From the NCBI GenBank assembly GCA_014904985.1, contig MU129332.1:1-13019 (forward strand): 13,019 nucleotides of DNA, given 5' to 3'. A program made the position numbers and the translations under genes. The notes beneath the pieces were generated by a model that searched no databases, was not told where the DNA came from, and saw nothing but the letters and a program-made list of their open reading frames with translations. Positions 1 through 7,693 of the stretch are shown piece after piece (within the stretch, counting starts at the first letter, position 1; each line of letters opens with the position of its first letter). This DNA comes from Hydnum rufescens UP504. Lineage: Eukaryota; Basidiomycota; Agaricomycetes; Cantharellales; Hydnaceae.

Positions 1-63
1 CACTGGTTTGATCAAAGGACCCAAAAGGTGCTCGACGATCTATTCAATGGTGCGATAATTTAA
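1..63 (+). CDS. Possible C-terminal end of an unidentified protein (partial)
   Basis: Read from the first base of the window, the + strand is open for 20 codons and ends at a TAA at 61-63. The peptide begins HWFDQRT and ends FNGAII, which looks like ordinary protein, but it is too short to assign a family. It has no counterpart in the right arm, because the inverted repeat starts about 750 bp further on. A 20-codon open stretch can easily arise by chance, so this is only a candidate 3' end of a gene that begins outside the window. Confidence 0.18.
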   Translation, partial: HWFDQRTQKVLDDLFNGAII

Positions 64-808
64 TCACACTGTTTTCTTCACATTGTTTGCCGTCACTTAA
101 CTCAAGTTCGCCTCAGTAGCCGGGCCCGATTCGTCGTGCTTGCCTGCCACGACAACGGACATATCACTTCTGAGTCGGCCTGCGTCTCTTCCTTCTTTAT
201 TATAATCGCTGCCTTGTGCCAACGGAAGCTTGAACCATCCCATGCATGCATTGTTCGCTTCTTTGGAGAGGTCTGTCAGTCTGTAAAATTTGACTGTTTC
301 TCTCGCATTTTCCAGTCCCACACCAAATGGGACGCACGAAGCGCAGTACAGAGGGGTGACACCGAGGAACCACAACCCAACGCCCCTGGGTGTACTCATC
401 GAGCCTCAGGGTACGCTATTCAATAAGTTCTATATTACGTTCTAGGGCCTTTGAGAGCAAGCCTCATATTTGGATAAGTTGAGAAGCGTCGGGCGAATCT
501 AATTCAATCGGTTGTGGAGAACTTGTTGGTAAACATATTTCGTGCAGTCCCCCCTTCACTGCAACTCCCTCGCCGAGGGGCACTAGAGCTGAGTCATGGC
601 CTAGCAGACAACTTCTACTGTCCTTCGAATGTTTTAGCTGTGCCAGTGGTGGCCTTTGGACTTGCCATCGCGACGGCCTTGGACCTCACCAGCCTTGTCA
701 CATGCCGAACACTCCAATCACCGTTAATGGAGGCCGAGAATCGAGGGAAAAACCGCGACACTGCTCGAAGACAGGTCCATCTCCAACAGCCACTATGTGA
801 CCGCCTCC
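64..808. other. Stretch with no supported gene, outside the inverted repeat
   Basis: This segment is unique within the window; nothing matching it was found in the right arm or the spacer. Overlapping open frames of about 100 codons exist on both strands between 97 and 426, and a 149-codon frame starts at 514 and runs into the repeat. None shows a recognisable domain, a convincing splice pattern or a signal peptide, so I do not call them genes. The upstream part of the DUF4430-type gene fragment at 809-1277 would be expected here on the + strand, but I could not recognise it. Confidence 0.4.
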
Positions 809-1277
809 GTCGGGATCATTCAGTTGTTTCTTGCGCCGCTCATGTAATAAATGCAAACGAGTGTCCATTCCCCATTCCTACTGCCACAGCCGCACTCGGC
901 CATGTGGCAACAGGCGAGTCCCATTCTCCAGGTGGCCCAGTTCGAGCCAGATGGGCGTTGTAAGCGTTCTACTGTGCCACACCTGCCGTAACCTGATGAG
1001 ATTCAACAGGATGTATGATGATGCCCTCGACGACTGTGTCATCACCACGATCGGGGATGCTGCTGCCACTGGTGAAGTCTGGAAGGCGCTCGTCAACTCT
1101 AAGTTTGCTGAAAAAACAGGCGGTCGTACATTACCCAGCGCTAGAGACAGCGTGTTGTGAGCGCTGGTCCAGGACAACGTAGACTCAGGTCCCACACTGC
1201 AAAACAGTTCCTGCCAAGACCGCGTTTACTGTGACTGTTGAGAATGGTATTAGTGGTGCAGCGATTCCGAATGCAAC
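809..1277 (+). pseudogene. DUF4430/Ig-like-type secreted protein fragment (left copy), 3' end deleted
   Basis: The + frame near 1010-1118 reads YDDALDDCVITTIGDAAATG followed by EVWKALVNSKFAE and a GG pair. This pattern (D.FITxIGxD, then W..LVN, then GG, then GDxVL) resembles fungal DUF4430 domains. Downstream, after an in-frame TGA at 1158-1160 and a frame change, a segment VTVENGISGAAIPNAT opens a second domain. Its right-arm continuation, GQTTSTEGQASITF, looks like a bacterial-type Ig fold that often follows DUF4430. The gene is cut at 1277, where the sequence runs directly into the antisense 3' part of the NmrA-like gene. Family assignment is by motif memory only; the N-terminus is not visible. 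It differs from the right copy by many substitutions, unlike the neighbouring core. Confidence 0.45.
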
Positions 1278-1281
1278 CGTG
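1277..1281. other. Deletion junction with CTGTG-like microhomology
   Basis: Left of this point the sequence follows the DUF4430-type gene; right of it, it follows the NmrA-like gene. In the right arm the two partner sites (11508-11512 and 12524-12528) both read CACAG, that is CTGTG on the other strand, and are 1,016 bp apart. The left arm reads CCGTG at the join, one base off. This is the expected product of a deletion at a short direct repeat. Confidence 0.75.
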
Positions 1282-2293
1282 GTCGCGCGGCGTTTGTGGC
1301 AACGGACACACCGGCGTTTTCGAAGAGGTCAAAGAACTCATCCATGGTAACACTCTTGTATTCCACGGGCTCCCCAGTGACGTGTGTGAAGGTCTTGACG
1401 ATCATTGGCGAATTCACAATGTCAGACCACGATTTCGAGATCCTTCCGCGTCATTGTATTTGGGTTGTCGAAGGCCTTCCGGGTCCAGAAAGCAACGCCC
1501 TTGAGGCGATGAATGGTGCGTGCCCATTTCCCATCGGAGCAACAAAGAGTCCCGTCTGTACGCTCGTTGAGCGGGCAAAAAAGCTGTGAAGAACCCCGTT
1601 AAATCCAGAATCCATGACACACGGATTCTGGATATTGGTCCGTATCACATTCATCATATCCATATATGGACCAGTAGTGAGGACCGTGTACAGAGTGGAT
1701 TTTGGGTCTTTGATGTCATTGGATTGTTTCATTAGGTAATCTCCAACGCGACCTTTGGCGTCGTGATGGTCGCAGGCATATTCCTCTTTCCAATTGCCTT
1801 TCTGCTAACAATGAAGCTCAGTTTTGTCGTCCAACTGTCCATTCGTTCTCCGCATGCCCTACTGCCATAGTCCAGGTTGCTCCAGATGAAGTGTTGCACC
1901 CCAGCATACTTGGCAAGTTCGAACAATTGAATGCCACCGTACATCTCACCCTCGTCACCGACAGTGAAGAAATCGGTGTTCACGAACATCCCGTAAACAC
2001 CCTTCAAGCATTTGCTGATCGTATGGAAGTCCATGAAATCGTAGCAAAGTTAAGGAGCTATCAGTTGGTCTTCATATTATGCAGGAAGGAGGCTTAGAGT
2101 AACCTTGATGAGTTCGACCCCCTGTTGTTCTACTTCTTTCGCCCGTGGATTCTTGGGATTGCGGGTGAGAGCATGAATGGCGTATGGCGACGGAGTGCCA
2201 TCTTCGGCCTTTTCAAGCAGAGCTTTGATGACAGGGAGCCCTGGGCACCTGTAGCTCCGATGAAGAAGATTTTTTATCGATGACTGTAGACAT
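1278..2293 (-). pseudogene. NmrA-like NAD(P)-binding protein (left copy), C-terminus deleted
   Basis: NmrA-like proteins are Rossmann-fold relatives of short-chain dehydrogenases; many sense NAD(P) and regulate rather than catalyse. On the - strand from ATG 2291-2293 the protein shows a GATGAQG nucleotide-binding loop, then DFMDFHTISKCLKGVYGMFV, FELAKYAGVQHFIWSNLDY, an HHDAKGRVGDYL block and TTGPYMDMM, all typical of the family. At least two introns are visible, one at 1584-1648. The A run at the start codon is one base short for the GATGAQG frame, and another frame change lies near 1550. One G is also missing in the GATGAQG codons (near 2240). The C-terminal part present in the right arm (IRDDIVKRDTEW onward) is lost at the deletion junction. 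The gene is not functional as read. Confidence 0.8.
1605..1631. repeat. Perfect 9-bp hairpin inside an NmrA intron (left copy)
   Basis: CCAGAATCC at 1605-1613 and GGATTCTGG at 1623-1631 form a perfect 9-bp stem with a 9-nt loop. It lies within intron 3 of the NmrA-like gene on the - strand (1584-1648), just downstream of the 5' splice site. The same hairpin occurs in the right arm; in the spacer copy only one half-stem is recognisable. Confidence 0.7.
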
Positions 2294-3046
2294 GAGGAAG
2301 GATGGTGGGGAGTGAGGTCCCAGACAACTAATTATACTATTGATGATCAAGCAACTGTGACCTATCATACGGGACAGACATTGACCAGGTTAATAAAAGG
2401 TAGGCGTGGACTAAACCGAAATTGAATAGATGGCTAGAAGAATGGCAATAGCGCTTGAGACTGGATTTGTTTCGTCTGACAAACGAATTCCCATTCCATT
2501 CCATAGCACATGGAAACGATGCTTCTCTCTCGACACGCCTTATGATGGTCATCGACTTCGGATTCACAGGGATGATACATCCCGAGGACGGTCAGGGTTA
2601 TTACTCTTGGAAAGATCATCGTTCGCCATAGGGGCTAGTTGGTGGTGACCTACCCTCGTGTAGTACGAAGACCAAACTGAGACCCGATTCAAAAGGTCTT
2701 AGTTATCATCTCATCTCACAAATCCGCTGTGACCGAAAATGAGACAGTTGTAATCCCCATGTCTCCTCCTTCCATACTCTGGTTGCGTTCTTGCTCAGAG
2801 TCAATCGTTTGGCCCCAGATCCAATCACTTCGGGAATGCGAATGCACCGGAGTTGAGGCGGAAGGTGATACTGTATGTTTCGAATGCAATAACATGGGTC
2901 ATCCACTAGTGGTTGCATATTTTATATTACCGCCATTCGCACACAAAAGGGATCTCGATCTCGTGAATAGTCATTGTACATGTTTCCACTCACACGAGGG
3001 AAAAAGGGGACGACGGACTGTACATACGGGAGATTATAATGCTATA
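2294..3046. other. Intergenic region between NmrA-like and peptidase genes (left arm)
   Basis: About 750 bp separates the NmrA-like start from the peptidase stop. The DNA is almost identical to 9742-10495, so open frames on both strands (for example 72 codons from 2430 on +) are conserved simply because the DNA is. None has a recognisable domain. In NmrA orientation this is the promoter region. A TATAATT-like element lies about 45 bp before the start codon (clearest at 10451-10457 in the right arm), which is weak support for a promoter. Confidence 0.5.
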
Positions 3047-3772
3047 TTACACATTAAGGTGCACATTGGGGAACTTGTCAGCCCTAATGCGCTTGAGGAG
3101 CCACCAGAATGGGGTGGCATAGGTCACATCGGAGGTCTCAGTCTTTCCTGAACCAGCCGTGAGCATACCACCAATACGGCCACATATGTCAGCAATTATC
3201 GAGCCCGAATCACCGGGTGCCGAAAAGACTTCCGACTTGGTGGCATAGTTGACTATGGCCCACTCCAAGGAGGTCCGGTTGACCGACATGTCGGTGAAGT
3301 ACTCGCGAGTGATAGAGAAGATTCCATTAGCACGGCCGAGGGTGGTGTCAGTGGTATGGCCACTCTTGACAACTAACAAGCACGGTTCACCATCTAAATC
3401 CCACATGTCAGGGGTGTGCATTAATTCATTGGTGAGGACACCAATAAGCGGAAGTAGACGATCACGGGGATACTTGAACTTCCAATTGGCGTCTCCGCGG
3501 GGGAAACATTTGTCCGTGAACTTGTCGGGCACCAGCTTTGTTCCTAGATATAAACAAAAAAAATTAGGTTGGTTAGTAGGTGGTCTCAGTCGGATGGTTA
3601 GTCAAAACACACCGAGGTCCAACTTATTTCCTTGGAAGCCCTCACCGAGCTTTGCTCGGTCAACCTGAAAAATTCCCCAGTCCTCCGTGAAACGATCTTC
3701 ACCGACACCCAGACTGATGGCTGGGGAGTAGAGGACGCAGCCAAGGACATGGTTGTTTAGTGTTTTCCAGTC
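3047..3772 (-). pseudogene. Trypsin-like peptidase (left copy), 5' end missing, last exon intact
   Basis: The - strand holds the end of an upstream exon (3613-3772), a 69-bp intron (3544-3612, GTGTGT...TCTAG) and an uninterrupted last exon (3047-3543, stop TAA at 3047-3049). The last exon encodes the catalytic serine in APGDSGSII (TCG at 3206-3208) and ends ATPFWWLLKRIRADKFPNVH and a few more residues. The exon 1 part reads EDRFTEDWGIFQVDRAKL and is fully open. Its differences from the right copy are sensible amino-acid changes, so this is a genuine paralogue. Similarity ends at 3772, so roughly the first two thirds of the protein, including the catalytic histidine, is absent and the copy cannot encode an active enzyme. 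Confidence 0.8.
3544..3612 (-). other. Intron of the peptidase gene (left copy)
   Basis: On the - strand this 69-bp intron starts GTGTGTTTTGAC, has a CTAAC branch-like element and ends in ATATCTAG. Splicing joins G to GA to give a Gly codon and keeps the frame into KLVPDKF. It is identical, base for base, to 9180-9248. Confidence 0.85.
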
Positions 3773-3883
3773 ATAAGATGATTAAGGAGCATGCCGGGGA
3801 CTTGATCAGTAAATATATCAAAAAAAAAAAAAAGAGCATCACAACACGAAAATATAGGCAAAGAGAGGAACTGGGAATATACA

Positions 3884-3946
<63 letters not shown>

Positions 3947-4209
3947 GAGTAATTTTTATCCCGATGTAAGGTATAGTGATCAGCACCAGCCATTGGAAAT
4001 GGTCCATTGTTTGTTTGCTGTCCGAGGCCATATGTATTCCCGTGTCATCCACACTGCTTAGCTCTCTGGCCCTTCATCAAACGACGATGGGGGGAGAGGC
4101 ACTGGCGGCACCCCCACTTCTTCGGCCGCCGAAGGCTGCAACATGATTGGCATGCAGTACGAAAAGGAAATAAAAGCCATCGTACACCAAGAGCGATACT
4201 GGCAACATA
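3773..4209. other. Spacer DNA without a recognisable gene
   Basis: This stretch begins where the left arm ends and runs to the start of the third NmrA-region copy. It holds the poly-A tracts (3820-3943) and about 265 bp of mixed sequence that I could not match to the rest of the window. Short open frames on both strands between 4007 and 4233 show no domain. Confidence 0.5.
3820..3943 (+). repeat. Poly-A tracts (A14, A25, A34)
   Basis: Runs of A occur at 3820-3833 (14 bases), 3883-3907 (25) and 3910-3943 (34, separated from the previous run by CT). They lie within 175 bp of the inner end of the left arm. They may be a retroposed tail, a slippage-prone microsatellite or an artefact at an assembly join. 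No LINE or SINE body is recognisable next to them. Confidence 0.9.
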
Positions 4210-6575
4210 GACACGATGTTTATTGGAGTTCATATTTTCGAATCGGAGATGTCTATCTTTTCATTATTGCGCTTCGCATTGGGCCTCAGAATTCAGACTA
4301 GCCCCTTGTTGTTCCAAAAATGATACCCGAGCGGCCTAGATGCTGTACAGATGACGGACCACGCATTTGTACAATTCATGGAATCGAATTTTCTACGATA
4401 GAAATACTATGTTTGATGTATCTTGCGGTCACAGTTTCTACTGACGTAGAGGAGATTGCTTCATAGGGTAAGGATCTAGCATTAACAGGTAATCTCTGTA
4501 TCTGCGGCCAATTCTGCAATTGAAATAGGTTGGGGATGCGCACAGGTCTATTCGGTCCGAATGAGAGCCAACATAAAGTAAACGACATCAGTACACCGGA
4601 AGAAATAACGGAGTTGATGGGTTAAGGACTTGGTACGCACCAAAAACGAGTTGAGCGACGCATGTAAAACCTCCATCGTACTACAGGCATTTTCTGCATC
4701 CATTTATCAAGAGTCGTGGATTCATTCGGAATGAATAAGTTGGGCCATCTGGGCCGTTGTCGCACGCGCGGCCTAGTTGACATACGTGATATCCCGATCG
4801 CGCGTGTTGATTGAAAGGCGCAGGAGACTAAGCGATGTGGGATGACGACGGGGGAACCTTGCAATGTCTTTTCGCCAATGCCTGTTAGGTACGCGAGCGC
4901 GTTTGTGGCACATCAGGAGCCCACTACCTGGGCCAGTGCTATTAGACAGTAGGGTCAAAGAACGTCACTTATGAACTTCCATGGCGGTGATGCTAGCTAC
5001 TCTTATACGCTGTATGTACACTAGCGGATATCGCCCAGTGACCGTGTGTGAAGGCTGAAGAATACACCTATGGGTCGACTATGTAGCACCAAGTTGTTTT
5101 TGCGAATTTCAGATCCTTCCCGTCACATTAGTACGCTGTTTTTGAGGTTGAATGGGAGTGGATTAAGTTCGGCTCTAACAGCTCTTTCCCAGTGGATCGC
5201 CAAGAAGATCGCTTGAATGACGGCCATGTATTTGAGTTATACGATGAATATCGCGTTGCTTCCATTTGTTTCCTTAGCTCTCGGTAGCTCAAGTGCTACA
5301 GATCCGTCTTACGCCTCGTTTGTTGTCGGTGTCGCTCGCATGTATAAGGCTGTGAAGAACCCCCGTTAATTCCAGAATCCCATGATCGGGCGGGACATGC
5401 GACCGTGCGCGATCCTGCGCAGATATCTTGGGCCTGAGATTTCACAAGGCTTGTCTCATTGATATTCGGATGCTTATTGACTCCCAAATGGCAAGAGTAC
5501 TGTTCGCGTCCCCACGGCCGCCGCAGCGAGGTGATATAATTGTTCATAGGGTAGAGGGCCGCGACAGAGTTGGAGGAGCAGTGAGTCTAGTGATGACAGA
5601 CATTCTAGTCATGCTTTGGCATCTCGTAGGCCGACTAGCGCGGGTCCGAGTTCTCCGATATCTCGCGAACCACCCGGGATTTATTTTGCGTCGTGATGTT
5701 GCCTTGCGAAATCCTATCGTGTGGCTACGCCGGCAGCCATATTCCGTCGGATGATTTTGTGGCTCTTATTTCATGCAACCAATCGCAGCCCACATCTCTC
5801 AGTGTAGCAAGAGGATTGTCCAGGCGTCTGAGCAGCGTATGAGGTCGTCGAGTGCTACGATGTCACAGTTGACGGGCGCAAAGCATCCTTGGATGTCAGA
5901 ATCAGGGCTGGCGGATTAAGGTTCCGAGGGTTTGACACGAGGATGTGGTATGGGCTGAGATTACCCAGCATCGTCGCATCTCCAGATGCGCTAAGAGATA
6001 CGCCGACGAGAATCAAGAGCGGCGATCACCCAATGTGAACGAGATTCGGACCACTCGGTACACATCCATGGTCGACACGATCGACGCAGTTCTCATCCTG
6101 TGGACGAGCTTTTGAAGAAATCGGGTGTTCACGAACATCCCGGTAATGGTCATCGAGCTTATCATTTCGAAGAGGGGTGCTGCTCTGTTATCCCTGGATG
6201 TGAGAGATATTCCATCTACTGCATATCGGTAAAATCGTAGCAGGTTAAGAGCTGAGACCCGTCAGAATATGAGTTACCATATCGAGATGGGTATCGGAGC
6301 AGGGTCATGGGCAATGCGACGAGGTCTCAGCTTATAATGGGGGTAGAAATGAGATCCCTGTGGATGATTGGAGTCGGGAACCCCTGGGTGAGATTGCCCC
6401 TTATGTCTACTCTTTCGGCCCGGTGATTCTTGGGATTGCGGGTGAGAGCATGAATGGCGTATGGCGACGGAGTGCCATCTTCGGCCTTTTCAAGCAGAGC
6501 TTTGATGACAGGGACCCCCCTGGGCACCTGTAGCTCCTGAAGAAGATTTTTTATCGATGACTGTAGACCATGAGT
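4210..6575 (+). repeat. Third, degraded copy of the NmrA region in the spacer
   Basis: This segment aligns in left-arm orientation to the right-arm interval of about 10493-12005. Clear anchors are 4265-4325 (near 11890-11945), 4600-4740 (11580-11715), 4863-4907 (11480-11530), 5350-5390 (about 11165-11207), 6120-6145 (about 10800) and 6410-6575 (10496-10660). Anchors such as 6410-6575 and 4600-4740 are close to 90% identical or better. The stretches between them are barely alignable, and several are roughly 1.5-2 times longer than the corresponding right-arm DNA. The low-numbered edge is uncertain by about 50 bp. The high edge falls just after the NmrA start codon. Confidence 0.85.
4600..6572 (-). 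pseudogene. NmrA-like gene, third copy, heavily degraded
   Basis: The two ends of the gene are clear on the - strand. The N-terminal part at 6410-6572 encodes PVIKALLEKAEDGTPSPYAI and the start codon region; its A run is again six bases. The C-terminal part at 4620-4740 matches the codons for TTTLEKWMQEMQYDGG with small indels. Between these ends only islands can be recognised, for example 5350-5390 and 6120-6145, and the distance is about 1.6 times that in the right arm. No continuous reading frame survives. The CC and G runs at 6513-6525 are expanded relative to the other copies. Confidence 0.7.
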
Positions 6576-6628
6576 GACAGAGTCCTTGAATGAGATGTAT
6601 TTTTAACGGTTTTTTGTTATTTCTAGGT

Positions 6629-7275
6629 GCTCATTTTTGCTGCATGTTAATCGCGGAATCGACAAGTGCAAACCCAATATCTGGAATCAAGATTTCTCAT
6701 TGATCTCGGGCCTTTTTGATCCCAAGGCAAGAGTACCCCCCCACCCCCCAGTTATTTTCATAGGGAGACGTGGGCGTGATAGAAGACAACACTTCATCTA
6801 TCTGTTCCGTAGCCGACTGAACCCTCCGAGTCTCGAAATCGAATTTGTTTGCCTTGCCAAATCCTTCTGTGCCAGCACCGGATGTTGTGGCTACAAGTCG
6901 CACCCACATTTCCAGTAAGCAGGATTGGCGTTGAGCACTATGAGCGATGCGAAAGTGAATCGGAAGGCACCTTGATGTCAGAAACATCGGTCATACAGAG
7001 ATGTTGCAGATGACCCAGATCTGATTCCCGCACTAGAGTCGCGAGAGAAAGAGCGCGTCCCCTGGGAACATCAGACTGGACACATGGCTGAAGATAACTT
7101 CCTTTTGGATGCTGTGGTCTTGAGATACACTCAGGAGGGTGCTCTGTTTCCTTTGGAATGGAAGTACATCCTCATGAGGCCCCAGGAAATCGCAGGTCAT
7201 GCATCCCAGTCTCAGCTAATAATGTTACATGAATATGTTAAATTCGTCTTAATGATGGGAGATCGCAGTTGGTAA
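6629..7275 (+). CDS. Unidentified spliced gene fragment (two candidate exons)
   Basis: I do not recognise this gene. A typical intron end (branch-like TTTTTAACGG, then TTATTTCTAG at about 6619-6628) is followed by open sequence to 6914. A canonical 67-bp intron follows at 6915-6981 (GTAAGC...GTCAG). The next block is open from 6982 to a TGG-TAA at 7273-7278 and includes AEDNFLLDAVVLRYTQEGAL and HASQSQLIMLHEYVKF. The frames on the two sides do not join cleanly, which may reflect indels. One frame upstream of the intron contains SKSNLFALPNPS, reminiscent of the start of a C2 domain, but this is weak. A GTGAGT donor-like site at 7346 suggests coding may continue past 7275. It has no copy in either arm. 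Confidence 0.35.
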
Positions 7276-7408
7276 TCCAGGCAGATAATCAATCTGAACA
7301 TGGATATGGTGTCGACCGAAGCCCAAGAAACAATATGTAGACAGGTGAGTTGAATGCCTACTGCCATCATGGTCGGGAATAAAGAGACCGACCAGATCCC
7401 TCCACACA

Positions 7409-7416
7409 CTATATAG
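7409..7416 (+). promoter_or_regulatory. Candidate TATA box upstream of the peptidase gene
   Basis: CTATATAG lies 18 bp before an ATG at 7434, in a plausible position for initiation near the first exon of the peptidase gene. A single TATA-like element is weak evidence on its own, and the resulting 5' leader would be very short. Confidence 0.3.
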
Positions 7417-7693
7417 CCTCCAGTCTTATCCTCATGCCTCCGATAAGACCGAGACAGCCGAAGGTCTGTGCCTTCGGAACTCCCCGATTCACCAAGTTAC
7501 TCCATCTGGTAAAGAGACTGCGGATATGCTACGATATCTGAAAATAGATTTTCAAAAAATATTTTCAAAAGTGAAATCCTGCCTCAGAATTGTGGCTTGC
7601 CATACTACAGGCTACATTATATCAACGAGTCTGCCCCTTAGTTTCTTTATGGTTATCCCATACTAGCCACCTCGTTTTCCCCCTCTCCGTTCA

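Larger units (their letters stand above)
809..3772 (+). repeat. Left arm of a large imperfect inverted repeat
   Basis: The reverse complement of this stretch matches 9020-12985. In the core a left position plus its right partner is about 12,787-12,792, showing a nearly gap-free alignment. The outer end lies near 808-811, where the left reads CGGGATCATTCAG and the partner strand CGGGACCATTCAG before similarity stops. The inner end is at 3772, after TTTTCCAGTC. The core 1278-3645 differs from its partner almost only by single-base, mostly homopolymer, indels. The stretch 809-1277 and the stretch 3646-3772 carry many substitutions. Relative to the right arm, about 1,016 bp is missing at 1277-1281. 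Confidence 0.95.

Noticed and set aside
97..426. Overlapping about 100-codon open frames on both strands
   Set aside because: They occupy the same DNA in opposite directions, show no domain or splice context, and neither has a copy elsewhere in the window.
2430..2648. 72-codon frame (MARRMAIALE...) repeated exactly at 10139-10357
   Set aside because: Its conservation follows from the near-identical repeat core, not from selection on the frame; overlapping frames on the other strand are equally conserved.
3760..4052. Open frames encoding poly-Lys or poly-Phe
   Set aside because: They are translations of the poly-A tracts.
5296..5754. 83- and 108-codon frames inside the third copy
   Set aside because: They fall in a low-fidelity stretch that aligns, poorly, to NmrA exon and intron sequence in another frame; no domain is present.
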